DNA of 64,000 bases, taken from contig NZ_JANKHH010000004.1 in NCBI RefSeq assembly GCF_024626475.1, positions 372,001 through 436,000 on the forward strand, written 5' to 3'. The notes beneath the pieces are model-generated. The model had not been told where the DNA came from. It saw only the letters and a list, made by a program, of their open reading frames with translations, and ran no database searches. The stretch comes from Parerythrobacter lacustris. GTDB lineage: Bacteria > Pseudomonadota > Alphaproteobacteria > Sphingomonadales > Sphingomonadaceae. Made by a program: the position numbers and the translations under genes. This document shows positions 1 through 8,365 of the stretch, piece by piece (the first letter of the stretch is position 1; each line of letters begins with the position of its first letter).

Positions 1-582
1 CTGCGCGGCCCGCGTTCGGGCGTGATCCTGTGGAACGACGAGGAGCTGACCAAACCGATCAACATGGCGGTGTTCCCCGGCATGCAGGGCGGCCCGCTGT
101 TGCATATCGTCGCCGCCAAGGCGGTCGCCTTCCGCGAGGCGCTGCGACCCGAGTTCAGGGCCTATGCCAGCAGCGTGGTCGAGAATGCCCGTGCGCTGGC
201 CGCAAGCCTCGAGGAAAACGGCCTGCGGATCGTCTCGGGCGGGACGGACAACCATTCGATGCTGGTCGACCTCACCGCGAAGGATGTGACCGGCAAGGCG
301 GCCGAAGCCGGGCTCGACCGCGCCTGGCTGACCTGCAACAAGAACGGCATCCCTTACGACACGCGGAGCCCGTTTGTGACCAGCGGGATCCGCCTCGGCA
401 CGCCGGCGGGCACCACGCGCGGCTTCGGCCCGGCCGAATTCCGCAAAGTCGGCAAGCTGATCGCCGAAGTGGTCGATGGCATGGCAAGCAACGGCCCCGA
501 GGGCGATGCGCAGGTCGAGGAAAGCGTGCGCCGCCGCGTGAGCGATCTTTGCGCCGATTTCCCGGTCTATCCCGGCAGGTAG
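1..582 (+). CDS. glyA: Serine hydroxymethyltransferase, C-terminal part
   Basis: The gene enters from the left edge; 193 residues of the C-terminal part are present and the start lies outside the window. The enzyme is PLP-dependent and cytosolic, interconverting serine plus tetrahydrofolate with glycine plus methylene-tetrahydrofolate. The window opens with LRGPRSG, which in this family follows directly after the PLP-binding lysine. It is followed by [11 protein letters not shown] and the C-terminal domain with [14 protein letters not shown], which are typical family signatures. nrdR starts 9 bp downstream on the same strand, so the two are probably co-transcribed. Family assignment is secure. 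Confidence 0.96.
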   Translation: MRGPRSGVILWNDEELTKPINMAVFPGMQGGPLLHIVAAKAVAFREALRPEFRAYASSVVENARALAASLEENGLRIVSGGTDNHSMLVDLTAKDVTGKAAEAGLDRAWLTCNKNGIPYDTRSPFVTSGIRLGTPAGTTRGFGPAEFRKVGKLIAEVVDGMASNGPEGDAQVEESVRRRVSDLCADFPVYPGR

Positions 583-591
583 GCACACACG

Positions 592-1056
592 ATGCGATGC
601 CCCTTCTGCGCGCATGACGACAGCCAGGTAAAGGACAGCCGCCCGACCGAGGACAACGCCTCGATCCGGCGGCGGCGCCAATGCTCCAGCTGCGGTGCGC
701 GCTTCACCACCTTCGAGCGGGTTCAGCTGCGCGAAGTCACAATCGTCAAATCGGGCGATCGGCGCGAGCCGTTCGACCGCCGCAAGCTCGAACAGTCGGT
801 CTCGCTCGCCTGCCGCAAGCGCGATGTGGCGCAGGAACGGATCGACCAGCTCGTCTCCGGCATCCAGCGCCAGATCGAGACGACAGGCGAACCGGAGGTC
901 GCCTCCTCGCGCATCGGCGAGCTGGTGATGGACGGGCTGCGGCAGATCGACAGCGTCGCCTACATCCGCTTCGCCAGCGTCTATCGCGACTTCAGCGAGG
1001 CGCGCGATTTCGAGGAATTCGCCAGCACGGTGCAGGAAGCGGCCACCAAGAACTGA
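592..1056 (+). CDS. nrdR: Transcriptional repressor NrdR
   Basis: The 154-residue length is usual for NrdR, the ATP/dATP-sensing repressor of ribonucleotide reductase genes. The N-terminus has the zinc ribbon (Cys3, Cys6, Cys31, Cys34) around an Arg-rich stretch RRRRQC, followed by the ATP-cone domain from about residue 49 to 139. The start follows the glyA stop by 9 bp. Its TGA overlaps the ATG of the next ORF by one base (TGATG), which suggests translational coupling. In alphaproteobacteria glyA-nrdR is a common neighbourhood (known); no NrdR box was sought in other genes here. Confidence 0.96.
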   Translation: MRCPFCAHDDSQVKDSRPTEDNASIRRRRQCSSCGARFTTFERVQLREVTIVKSGDRREPFDRRKLEQSVSLACRKRDVAQERIDQLVSGIQRQIETTGEPEVASSRIGELVMDGLRQIDSVAYIRFASVYRDFSEARDFEEFASTVQEAATKN

Positions 1057-2345
1057 TGGCGTTCTGGACTTACATGCTGCGCTGCGCCGACGGGAGCTAC
1101 TTCCTCGGGCATACCGACGAGCTGGACGACCGGATCGCGCAGCATCAATCCGGCGCGCTGGGTGGCTACACGGCGACACGACTTCCGGTCGAGCTGGTAT
1201 GGTCCGACCCGTTCGAGACCCGCGAAGAGGCGTTCGATGCAGAGCGCAAGATCAAAGGCTGGTCGCGCGCGAAGAAGGAAGCGCTGGTCCGGGGCGACTG
1301 GGCAGCGATCCAGCGTCTGTCGAAGCGGGGCGTCCTTCGAGACGCTCGGACTGACGTCCTCGCTCCTCAGGATGAGCGGGCTCGAGACGCTCGGACTGAC
1401 GTCCTCGCTCCTCAGGATGAGCGGGCTCGAGACGCTCGGAGCGATGTCCGCGCTCCTCGGGATGAGCGGGCCCTATCAACTCCCGCTCATCCTGAGGAGC
1501 CGAAGTCGCAGTCTGAGGCGTCTCGAAGGAAGGTTTCGGCCCATCCCCATCCCGCTCATCCTGAGGAGCCGAAGACGCAGTCTGAGGCGTCTCGAAGGAC
1601 CGACCCGCCAAACGACCGAAAGCCTATTATCATCCTCGTCCGTCCCCAACTGGGCGAGAATATCGGCAAGACGGCCCGCGCCATGCTCAATTTCGGGCTC
1701 ACCGAACTGCGGATCGTAAACCCGCGCGACGGGTGGCCCAACCCCGATGCCGGGCCTTCCGCCTCGGGGGCCGACATCGTGCTTGACCGGGCGCAGGTGT
1801 TCGCAACCACTGCCGACGCGGTGGCCGACTGCTCCCACATCTACGCCACAACGGTCCGCAAACGCGGCGTGACCAAACCGGTCGTCACACCCGAGCAGGC
1901 TGCGCGAGACATCGTCACCGCGCAAGGGCGCAGCGCGATCCTGTTCGGTGCCGAGCGCTCGGGGCTCGAAACCGAGGACGTCGCGCTCGCACGGGCGGTC
2001 CTTACCGTGCCGGTGAATCCGGAATTCAGCTCGCTAAACCTCGCGCAAGCGGTGATCCTGTGCGCCTACGAGTGGTCGAAGACCCAGGTGGGCTCGGGCG
2101 ATCTGGTGCAACCGACGGAGGAAGACCTGCTCCCACCCGCACCGCAGGCAGAGCTTGAAGGGCTGGTTGCGCATTTCGAGCGTCTGCTCGAGCCGAAGGG
2201 ATACTTTTTTCCGGAGGACCGCGCTGAGGCAAGCAGGCGAACCCTGCGCAACGTGCTGACCAAACCGGGCTGGAACCACCTCGAAGTCCGCACCTTGCGC
2301 GGCGTCCTGTCATCACTTGATCGCTCCACGCGGAGGGGGAACTAA
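1056..2345 (+). CDS. GIY-YIG domain fused through repeats to a TrmJ-type tRNA methyltransferase
   Basis: One uninterrupted ORF of 429 codons holds two domains normally encoded separately. Residues 1-90 are a small GIY-YIG nuclease domain (YMLRCADGSYFLGHTD, the conserved Arg in DDRI, and a Glu in the AERKIKG region). Residues about 93-181 are translated palindromic repeats, including 15-residue units such as ARDARTDVLAPQDER. From about residue 190 to the end is a SpoU/TrmH-fold enzyme of the TrmJ family (LVRPQLGENIGKTARAML, LFGAERSGLE, NPEFSSLNLAQAV), which 2'-O-methylates tRNA position 32. No in-frame ATG, GTG or TTG was found just before the methyltransferase domain, so it is either made as a fusion or starts at an unusual codon such as the ATT near 1626. 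The ATG overlaps the nrdR stop. Domain calls are firm; the fused product is inferred. Confidence 0.8.
   Translation: MAFWTYMLRCADGSYFLGHTDELDDRIAQHQSGALGGYTATRLPVELVWSDPFETREEAFDAERKIKGWSRAKKEALVRGDWAAIQRLSKRGVLRDARTDVLAPQDERARDARTDVLAPQDERARDARSDVRAPRDERALSTPAHPEEPKSQSEASRRKVSAHPHPAHPEEPKTQSEASRRTDPPNDRKPIIILVRPQLGENIGKTARAMLNFGLTELRIVNPRDGWPNPDAGPSASGADIVLDRAQVFATTADAVADCSHIYATTVRKRGVTKPVVTPEQAARDIVTAQGRSAILFGAERSGLETEDVALARAVLTVPVNPEFSSLNLAQAVILCAYEWSKTQVGSGDLVQPTEEDLLPPAPQAELEGLVAHFERLLEPKGYFFPEDRAEASRRTLRNVLTKPGWNHLEVRTLRGVLSSLDRSTRRGN
1334..1599. repeat. Cluster of five palindromic repeat units, three direct then two inverted
   Basis: Units run at 1334-1380, 1381-1425 and 1426-1470 (each ending CTCAGGATGAGCGGG or close to it). 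Two inverted units follow at 1482-1530 and 1551-1599 (starting CCCGCTCATCCTGAGGAG and ending CGTCTCGAAGGA). Two of the direct units are exactly 45 bp, that is 15 codons. The same family occurs at 8214-8331 between queA and the cyclophilin gene. Here the cluster lies inside an open reading frame and contains no stop in that frame. Confidence 0.9.
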
Positions 2346-2416
2346 TAATCCTCGACAAGCAAGGAGCGTGCGATTAGCCACTTGATACAACCCCCTGTTT
2401 CTCCGGAGAATCTTCG

Positions 2417-2665
2417 ATGCTCTATGCCCTTACTGCACTTCTTATGGTCGCAAATCCCGTCGAAGCGACGAGCGAGGGAAACGCGCAATCCGGAGAGGTA
2501 GAAGGACAGGGCCCACAGCTGACCGTGGAGGCCGAAAAGGCACCGGCTGCTCCCAAACTGCAGTGTCGCAACGTTCAGGAAGTCGGTTCACGCCAGAGCA
2601 AACGCGTGTGCCTGACGAAGGAGCAATGGCGCGACTTCAACCGCAATAGCACGCGCGAAGACTGA
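2417..2665 (+). CDS. Small secreted protein, function unknown
   Basis: This 82-residue protein starts with a likely signal peptide (about residues 1-17, ending NPVEA). An acidic low-complexity stretch follows, then a C-terminal segment with two cysteines (QCRNVQEVGSRQSKRVCL) that could form a disulfide in the periplasm. A purine-rich CCGGAGAA lies upstream of the ATG. It stands between the methyltransferase ORF and the convergent chorismate mutase gene. I do not recognise a named family; the export prediction is the only functional statement I can support. Confidence 0.7.
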   Translation: MLYALTALLMVANPVEATSEGNAQSGEVEGQGPQLTVEAEKAPAAPKLQCRNVQEVGSRQSKRVCLTKEQWRDFNRNSTRED

Positions 2666-2674
2666 GCCGCCGGC

Positions 2675-2986
2675 TCAATTGCGTAGGCGATCCCACTCGT
2701 CCATCTCGTAGGCGATGGAAGTTTCGACCAGAAGTTCCCAGATTTTCGCTATCCGATCGGATGGTAATGCCCGGTTTTGTGCGTCGTGGCGTACCGCCTC
2801 GATTACTGCGGCCTTGCGTTCTTCGTCGCGCACGGCACCGCGATCCGGTTTGATGCGGGCAGCAGCGCGCATGTAACCGAACCTCCGATCCAGCAGGTCC
2901 ATGATCTGCCGGTCGGTGGCGTCGACGCCGCGCCGCACATCGGCCATGTCGCGGCACTCGTCCGGTACCTTGAAGCTTTCATCCAT
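2675..2986 (-). CDS. Chorismate mutase, AroQ type
   Basis: The 103-residue, all-helical protein resembles monofunctional AroQ chorismate mutases, which convert chorismate to prephenate for phenylalanine and tyrosine synthesis. Supporting segments are the N-terminal helix with VRRGVDATDRQIMDLLDRR, the following FGYMRAAARIK, and an R-DEER-A motif (VRDEERKAAV). It converges with the small secreted protein gene (stops 9 bp apart). The related isochorismate-pyruvate lyase fold cannot be excluded from sequence alone, but chorismate mutase is the better fit in this housekeeping setting. Confidence 0.85.
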   Translation of the reverse strand: MDESFKVPDECRDMADVRRGVDATDRQIMDLLDRRFGYMRAAARIKPDRGAVRDEERKAAVIEAVRHDAQNRALPSDRIAKIWELLVETSIAYEMDEWDRLRN

Positions 2987-3052
2987 CCGCGCGCCTTTGC
3001 CGCCTCGTCCCGTATTTGTCGAGTGCCCTTCCCCGCTTGAATCCCAGGCTGC

Positions 3053-3080
3053 TTGACGGGAAGCCCATTCCTGCTATTGG
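3053..3080 (+). promoter_or_regulatory. Candidate sigma-70 promoter for rpsD
   Basis: TTGACG (3053-3058) and TATTGG (3075-3080) are separated by 16 bp, giving a start near 3087. The same TTGACG-N16/17 pattern appears before ilvB and before the tRNA-Glu pair. Confidence 0.6.
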
Positions 3081-3086
3081 CGCGCC

Positions 3087-3209
3087 TTCGCGAATTGGCC
3101 CCGTATCCCGGTGAAGCGGTGGCCGCGCTGGAGAGAATTGCTCCTGCGGTGCGATACCGGGTTGAAGCGCCACCACAGGGGTGGCGATAGCAAATCGAAG
3201 GACACGACT
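3087..3209 (+). promoter_or_regulatory. Long 5' leader of rpsD, possible autoregulatory structure
   Basis: About 120 nt separate the inferred start of transcription from the rpsD ATG. The stretch holds complementary segments (GGTGGC near 3118 and GCCACC near 3169) and two similar CCGG-GAAGCG blocks. S4 represses its own mRNA through such leaders in other bacteria; a similar role here is inference only. Confidence 0.35.
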
Positions 3210-3824
3210 ATGTCGAAGCGCAAGAGCGCCAAGTACAAACTCGACCGCCGGATGGGTGAAAACATCTGGGGTCGTCCCAATTCCCCGGTCAACAAGCGTT
3301 CCTACGGCCCCGGCCAGCACGGCCAGCGCCGCAAGGGCAAGACCTCGGACTTCGGCCTCCAGCTGCGCGCCAAGCAGAAGCTCAAGGGCTACTATGGCGA
3401 CGTGACCGAGAAGCAGTTCAAGGCAACCTACCAGCAGGCATCGAAGATGAAGGGCGATACGTCGCAGAACCTCATCGGCCTGCTCGAGCGCCGCCTCGAC
3501 ATGCTGGTCTACCGTGCCAAGTTCGCGCCGACCATCTTCGCCGCGCGCCAGATCGTCAGCCACGGCCACATCCGCGTCAACGGTGTGAAGTGCAACATCG
3601 CGAGCCGCCGGATCGACGTGGGCGACGTGATTTCGCTGGGTGACAAGGCGAAGGAAATGGCACTGGTGATCGAAGCGCAGAGCCTGCCCGAGCGCGACAT
3701 TCCCGACTACGTCTCGACCGACGGCAACGACAAGGTGACCTTCACCCGCGTGCCGAAGCTCGACGAAGTGCCCTACCCGGTCACGATGGAACCGAACCTG
3801 GTCGTCGAATTCTATTCGCGCTGA
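3210..3824 (+). CDS. rpsD: 30S ribosomal protein S4
   Basis: S4 is a primary 16S rRNA-binding protein that nucleates assembly of the 30S body. The product is 204 residues, the normal length. It begins [20 protein letters not shown], and the S4 RNA-binding domain lies around residues 93-155 ([27 protein letters not shown]). The reading frame is open further upstream (from 3111), but ATG 3210 matches the family N-terminus, with GAAGGA before it. The gene stands alone behind its own promoter and is followed by a clear terminator. Confidence 0.98.
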   Translation: MSKRKSAKYKLDRRMGENIWGRPNSPVNKRSYGPGQHGQRRKGKTSDFGLQLRAKQKLKGYYGDVTEKQFKATYQQASKMKGDTSQNLIGLLERRLDMLVYRAKFAPTIFAARQIVSHGHIRVNGVKCNIASRRIDVGDVISLGDKAKEMALVIEAQSLPERDIPDYVSTDGNDKVTFTRVPKLDEVPYPVTMEPNLVVEFYSR

Positions 3825-3846
3825 TCCGGTTTCGGAACGACATTCG

Positions 3847-3874
3847 AAGGGCGGTCCTGCGGGGCCGCCCTTTT
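3847..3874 (+). terminator. Rho-independent terminator of rpsD
   Basis: The arms AAGGGCGG (3847-3854) and CCGCCCTT (3865-3872) enclose a ten-base loop and run into TTTT, 23 bp after the rpsD stop. Confidence 0.85.
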
Positions 3875-3943
3875 CGATTCAATTCACCGCATTTTCAGTG
3901 GGTTGGCCGGAACTGGCGGGTGGGTGAAACATTGTTTCGCCAT

Positions 3944-4102
3944 ATGCCGAGATATCGATTCATCACGCCGCACCGCCGCGGCAAGTGGTACCCCAGTTTG
4001 CAAGAAGCCCAACGATTTGCCAGCGCGATCGGCGCCGGATTTCTCGACCCTGCAGGCAGGTTTGTATTCTATCGCGGAACGGTGCTCGAGATCGGCGACT
4101 AA
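3944..4102 (+). CDS. Small basic hypothetical protein
   Basis: An ORF of 52 codons begins [18 protein letters not shown] and ends [15 protein letters not shown]. An in-frame ATG at 3920 would add 8 residues. The sequence is rich in Arg, Phe and Tyr, has no membrane segment or signal peptide, and is not low-complexity, so it reads like a real small protein. It converges with tgt, and the two stop codons overlap by four bases (4099-4102). No function can be assigned. Confidence 0.5.
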   Translation: MPRYRFITPHRRGKWYPSLQEAQRFASAIGAGFLDPAGRFVFYRGTVLEIGD

Positions 4103-5226
4103 CCGAAGTAGTCCCGCCTAAACGCCGCTGCGAACGCCGCAAACCGCTGCTCCGCAATCGCATCGCGCATCGCCGCCATCAGTTGCTGGTAGAACGCGAT
4201 GTTGTGTTCGGTCATCAACATCGCGCCAAGTATCTCGCCGGCCTTGACCAGGTGGTGCAGATAGGCGCGGCTGTAGGTGGCGCAGGTCGGACAGGTGCAG
4301 CGCGAGTCGAGCGGCTCCTGGTCCTCTGCGAAGCGCGCGTTGCGCAGGTTGAGCGGGCCGTGCCAGGTGAAGGCCTGCCCATTGCGGCCCGAACGACTGG
4401 GCAGCACGCAATCGAACATATCGACGCCGCGCATCACAGCGCCGACCAGATCGTCGGGCTTGCCGACCCCCATCAGGTAGCGCGGCCTGTCCTGCGGCAA
4501 CTGGCCGGGCGCGAAATCGAGCGTGGCGAACATCGCCTCCTGCCCCTCGCCCACCGCAAGCCCGCCGATGGCATAGCCGTCGAATCCGATCTCGGTCAGC
4601 TTCCCCGCACTCTCCGCCCGCAGACCCTCGTCGAGCGCACCCTGCTGGATACCGAACAGCGCGGCACGGCTGGCATGCTCCCCGCCGCTGTCGAACGCGT
4701 CGCGGCTGCGTTTGGCCCAGCGCATCGACATCTCCATGCTCTTCGCGATCTCCTCGCGCGGTTGGTCGGCGCGCGGGCATTCGTCGAACGCCATCACGAT
4801 GTCGGAGCCGAGCAGGCGCTGGATTTCCATGCTGCGCTCGGGCGTGAGCATGTGCTTCGATCCGTCGATGTGGCTGCGGAATTCGACGCCATGCTCGGTC
4901 AGCTTGCGCAGGTCGGAGAGACTCATCACCTGATAACCGCCGCTGTCGGTCAGGATCGGGCGATGCCAGTTCATGAATTTGTGCAGCCCGCCGAGCCGTG
5001 CAACTCGCTCCGCCCCGGGGCGCAACATCAGGTGGTATGTGTTGCCGAGGATGATGTCCGCGCCCGTTGCGCGCACACTCTCGGGCTTCATCGCCTTGAC
5101 CGTCGCCGCCGTGCCGACCGGCATGAAAGCGGGTGTGCGAATCTCGCCGCGCTGCATGTGGATCGTGCCGGTGCGGGCCTTGCCATCGGTGGCGTGGATT
5201 TCGAAGGAGAAGCGGTCGGCGGTCAT
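4099..5226 (-). CDS. tgt: Queuine tRNA-ribosyltransferase (TGT)
   Basis: TGT exchanges guanine-34 of Asp, Asn, His and Tyr tRNAs for preQ1, the step before queA, which lies 2 kb away on the same strand. The product is 375 residues. The catalytic motifs [10 protein letters not shown] (general base Asp) and [12 protein letters not shown] (nucleophile Asp) are visible. So is the zinc site CTCPTC with the downstream His in AYLHHL. The ORF is open to 5283, but the ATG at 5226 ([10 protein letters not shown]) gives the family N-terminus. Confidence 0.97.
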   Translation of the reverse strand: MTADRFSFEIHATDGKARTGTIHMQRGEIRTPAFMPVGTAATVKAMKPESVRATGADIILGNTYHLMLRPGAERVARLGGLHKFMNWHRPILTDSGGYQVMSLSDLRKLTEHGVEFRSHIDGSKHMLTPERSMEIQRLLGSDIVMAFDECPRADQPREEIAKSMEMSMRWAKRSRDAFDSGGEHASRAALFGIQQGALDEGLRAESAGKLTEIGFDGYAIGGLAVGEGQEAMFATLDFAPGQLPQDRPRYLMGVGKPDDLVGAVMRGVDMFDCVLPSRSGRNGQAFTWHGPLNLRNARFAEDQEPLDSRCTCPTCATYSRAYLHHLVKAGEILGAMLMTEHNIAFYQQLMAAMRDAIAEQRFAAFAAAFRRDYFG

Positions 5227-5276
5227 GGGCTCGCCCCATAAACGGGTTTGGGTCAGAGTCGACCACAACCGTCGTA

Positions 5277-5352
5277 AACCCACCCCAACCCCTCCCTTGA
5301 GGGAGGGGCAGCGAGACTTGCGAGCTTGCTCGCTAGTCGCAGCGGGGTGGGC
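5277..5352. repeat. Intergenic palindromic repeat (CCCCTCCC type)
   Basis: A perfect hairpin CCCCTCCC-TTGA-GGGAGGGG (5289-5308) is embedded in outer arms CCACCCC and GGGGTGG. This is a GC-rich repeat of the kind scattered between genes in sphingomonads. It lies between tgt and the ABC permease gene and may help end or stabilise transcripts. Confidence 0.75.
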
Positions 5353-5376
5353 TTGCGGCGCCGCAGCTTACGCGCG

Positions 5377-6144
5377 TCACGCGCGCAGGCGCCAGCCCGT
5401 CCTGAAAATGTAAGCGATGATCGCAACGCACACCGCGAGGAAACCCAGCGTCAGCCCGAGCGAGACGCCGATCGATACGTCTGACTGGCCATAGAAGGTC
5501 CAGCGCAGCCCGTTGACCAGATAGACGATCGGGTTTGCCAAAGCGATCTTGTCCCACGGGCTCGGCAGCATGTCGATCGAGTAAAAGGTACCGCCGAGGA
5601 AGGTCAGCGGGGTGAGGATCAGCATCGGGATGATCCCAAGCTTCTCGAAATTGTCTGCCCAGATGCCGAGAATGAAACCGAACAGGCTGAACGCCGATGC
5701 GACCAGCATGATGTAGAGCAGCGCCCAGAATGGATGGACGATGGTGTAGTCGACGAACAGCATCGCGGTCGTAAGGATGATCGCGGCGAGGATCAGGCTC
5801 TTGGTCGCCGCGGCCCCTACGAAGCCGACGAGAGTTTCTGCCACGCCGACAGGTGCGGATAGCAGCTCATAGATCGTGCCGGTGAAGCGCGGCATGTAGA
5901 TCCCGAAGCTCGAATTCGAGGTCGTCTCCCCCAGCAGGGTGAGCATCAACAGGCCGGGGATGATGAAGGCGGCGTAGTCCACCCCGCCGAGATCGGGCAT
6001 CCGCCCGCCGATCGCTGCGCCGAAGACGATGAAATAGAGCGAGGTGGTGAGCACCGGCGAGAGCACTGACTGGAACGCAGTGCGCAGGAAGCGCATCAGT
6101 TCCCGCGTGTAGATCGACCAGGCGGATCGTGCATTGAAGCTCAT
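5377..6144 (-). CDS. ABC-2 type transporter, permease subunit
   Basis: The product is a 255-residue inner-membrane protein with about six hydrophobic segments and the ABC-2 permease fold. Recognisable parts are FQSVLSPVLTTSLYFIVFG near the N-terminus and LTPLTFLGGTFYSIDMLP before the last segments. With the overlapping ATPase gene it forms an exporter. The substrate is unknown; related pairs (YadG/YadH type) have been linked to drug or polysaccharide export. ATG 6144 overlaps the ATPase stop as ATGA, so the two are translationally coupled; the longer frame to 6312 is the overlap with the upstream gene. Confidence 0.92.
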   Translation of the reverse strand: MSFNARSAWSIYTRELMRFLRTAFQSVLSPVLTTSLYFIVFGAAIGGRMPDLGGVDYAAFIIPGLLMLTLLGETTSNSSFGIYMPRFTGTIYELLSAPVGVAETLVGFVGAAATKSLILAAIILTTAMLFVDYTIVHPFWALLYIMLVASAFSLFGFILGIWADNFEKLGIIPMLILTPLTFLGGTFYSIDMLPSPWDKIALANPIVYLVNGLRWTFYGQSDVSIGVSLGLTLGFLAVCVAIIAYIFRTGWRLRA

Positions 6145-7088
6145 GCCGCGCCCTCCACTTCCTGTTCCTCGACAAGGTCGACGAAAATGTCCTCGAGAGA
6201 AGAATCGTGGATGTCGATCCCGGTGTAGTCGATCCCGGCCCGCACCAGCGCCTTGGTCAGCTCGGCCACTTCCGCCTTGCCCTTGCCGGTACCGTCCCCG
6301 CCGCGATAGCAAATCGAGGTTCCGCCGTTCTCGAGACTGACCGTCAAGGCGGCGAGCGCGGCGGGAAGCTCGGCCAGCGGCTGCGCGAGGGTGATGACCG
6401 CCTCGGTCCGGCCAAGGCGCTTCATCATCGCGGCCTTGTCGTCGACCATCAGGATGCGGCCCTTGCGGATGATGCCCACACGGTCAGCCATTTCCTCGGC
6501 TTCCTCGATGTAATGAGTGGTCAGGATGATCGTCACCCCGCGCTCGCGCATCGCCCCGATCAGCCGCCACATGTCGCGCCGCAGTTCGACATCGACCCCG
6601 GCGGTCGGCTCGTCGAGAAACAGGAGGTCGGGTTCGTGGGCCAGCGCCTTGGCGATCAGCACGCGGCGCTTCATCCCGCCCGACAGCGTCATGATCCGGT
6701 CCTTGCGCTTCTCCCACAGGCTGAGCGAGCGCAGGACCTGTTCGATATGCGCCGGGTTCGGTGCCAGGCCGAACAGCCCGCGCGAATAAGCGACCGCGCG
6801 CTCCACCGGTTCGAACATGTCGGTCGAAAGCTCCTGCGGCACCAGCCCGATCCGTGCGCGCGCCCTGCGCCAGTCGGTAGCCATATCGTGGCCGAAGGCA
6901 CGCATGATTCCGGCGGTGGGGCGGACCAGGCCGCACACCGCGCCGATCAGCGTCGTCTTGCCGGCACCGTTCGGACCGAGCAGCGCGAAAATCTCGCCCT
7001 TGTTGATCGTGAGATCGACATCGTCGAGCGCTACCAGCCCGCTGGCATAGCGCTTGGTCAGGCCGGAAATCTCGAGAATGGCTGTCAT
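6141..7088 (-). CDS. ABC-2 type transporter, ATP-binding subunit
   Basis: The 315-residue cytoplasmic ATPase powers the neighbouring permease. It shows Walker A GPNGAGKTT (around residue 39), a Q-loop VPQE, signature LSGGMKRR, Walker B LLFLDEPTAG and the switch His in TTHYIEEAE. A C-terminal region of about 90 residues follows the nucleotide-binding domain, as in YadG/CcmA-like exporters. It is the first gene of the two-gene unit, with queA ending 60 bp upstream. Substrate cannot be told from sequence. Confidence 0.94.
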   Translation of the reverse strand: MTAILEISGLTKRYASGLVALDDVDLTINKGEIFALLGPNGAGKTTLIGAVCGLVRPTAGIMRAFGHDMATDWRRARARIGLVPQELSTDMFEPVERAVAYSRGLFGLAPNPAHIEQVLRSLSLWEKRKDRIMTLSGGMKRRVLIAKALAHEPDLLFLDEPTAGVDVELRRDMWRLIGAMRERGVTIILTTHYIEEAEEMADRVGIIRKGRILMVDDKAAMMKRLGRTEAVITLAQPLAELPAALAALTVSLENGGTSICYRGGDGTGKGKAEVAELTKALVRAGIDYTGIDIHDSSLEDIFVDLVEEQEVEGAA

Positions 7089-7148
7089 TTCGCCTCCATG
7101 GCACTGCGCCGGACGGACGTATCTAGCTATTGCGTTTCCGTTTGCAAC

Positions 7149-8186
7149 TTAGGCCGGTTCGGGAAGCAGCAAACTCGAATCGCCATAGCTGTAGAACCGG
7201 TACTCATGCTCGATCGCATGGGCATAGGCCTCGAGCATCCGTTCGCGGCCCATCAGGGCGCTGACCAGCATGAACAGCGTTGATTTGGGCAGGTGGAAAT
7301 TTGTCATCAGCCCGTCAATCCCGTTGAAGCGATAGCCGGGGGTGATGAAAATCGCGGTGTCGCCTTCGAAAGGGTGAATGACGCGGTCTTCGTCGGCAGC
7401 GCTTTCGAGCAGGCGCAGGCTGGTGGTGCCTACGGCGAGAATGCGATGGCCGTCACGCCGTGCTGCATTCAGGCGCTCGGCAGTCGCGGGTTCGATCCGG
7501 CCCCACTCGGCGTGCATCGCGTGGTCCTGCGTATCGTCGGCCTTGACCGGCAGGAAGGTCCCGGCCCCGACATGGAGCGTCAGCGTCTCGCGCCGGATGC
7601 CTGCCGCATCGAGCGCGTCGAGCAGGCCCTGCGTGAAGTGCAGCGAAGCGGTCGGCGCGGCAACGGCGCCGTCTTTCTCGGCGAAGATCGTCTGATAATC
7701 CTCGCGGTCGCGCGCATCGGTCGGCCGCTTGCCCGCGATATAGGGCGGGAGCGGCATTTGCCCTGCGCGTTCGAGCAGGACCTCGACCGGTTCCTGCCCC
7801 TCGAACGCCAGCGTAAAGCTGCCATCGGCATGGCGTTCCTCGGCAATGGCGCTGACATCGTCCGCAAACTCGATCCGGTCGCCTTCGCGCAGCCGCTTGG
7901 CGTTGCGGATGAAGGCCTGCCAGCGGCGCAGGTCGATTCGCTTGTGCAGTGTCGCCCCGATCCGTGCCTCTCCGCGCCTTCCCTCGAGCTGAGCCGGGAT
8001 CACCCGTGTATCGTTGAACACCAGCACATCGCCCGCGCGCAGCAATTGCGGCAGGTCGCGCACTGTCCGGTCGGCGAAGGGCTGGCTACCCTCGACCAGC
8101 AGCATCCGCGCCGAATCGCGCGGGACGGCGGGACGCAGGGCAATCCGCTCGGGCGGTAGGTCGAAATCGAACAGGTCGACGCGCAT
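7149..8186 (-). CDS. queA: S-adenosylmethionine:tRNA ribosyltransferase-isomerase
   Basis: QueA transfers the ribosyl part of SAM to preQ1-34 in tRNA to give epoxyqueuosine, the step after TGT. The protein is 345 residues, of usual length, starting [19 protein letters not shown]. Family signatures include [30 protein letters not shown] and [18 protein letters not shown]. tgt and queA are on the same strand but separated by the ABC pair. A palindromic repeat lies just upstream of the start. Confidence 0.97.
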   Translation of the reverse strand: MRVDLFDFDLPPERIALRPAVPRDSARMLLVEGSQPFADRTVRDLPQLLRAGDVLVFNDTRVIPAQLEGRRGEARIGATLHKRIDLRRWQAFIRNAKRLREGDRIEFADDVSAIAEERHADGSFTLAFEGQEPVEVLLERAGQMPLPPYIAGKRPTDARDREDYQTIFAEKDGAVAAPTASLHFTQGLLDALDAAGIRRETLTLHVGAGTFLPVKADDTQDHAMHAEWGRIEPATAERLNAARRDGHRILAVGTTSLRLLESAADEDRVIHPFEGDTAIFITPGYRFNGIDGLMTNFHLPKSTLFMLVSALMGRERMLEAYAHAIEHEYRFYSYGDSSLLLPEPA

Positions 8187-8213
8187 GGGGTTGGGGTCCT
8201 TCGCGCCTCAGGC

Positions 8214-8331
8214 CCTTCGAGACGCTCGGGCGAAGCCCTCGCTCCTCAGGGTGAGCGGAATTCTTGAATACACTCCAGCACTCCGCTCATCCTGAGGAGG
8301 GCGAAGGCTTTGCCTGAGCCCGTCTCGAAGG
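8214..8331. repeat. Palindromic repeat, same family as the cluster at 1334-1599
   Basis: An arm beginning CCTTCGAGACGCTCGGG and ending CTCAGGGTGAGCGGA (8214-8258) faces an inverted arm from TCCGCTCATCCTGAGGAG (8282) to CGTCTCGAAGG (8331). It fills most of the 179-bp gap between queA and the cyclophilin gene, where it is not coding. Confidence 0.88.
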
Positions 8332-8365
8332 ACAATCTGCCTCACAAGCTGAGGGCAATGCCGCT

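Noticed and set aside
1334-1600. Possible CRISPR array from evenly spaced repeats
   Set aside because: The units are contiguous or nearly so, lack unique spacers, switch orientation, and there is no cas gene in the window.
3985-5241. Plus-strand ORF of 418 codons opposite tgt
   Set aside because: Antisense shadow of a gene with intact catalytic motifs; no ribosome binding site or domain.
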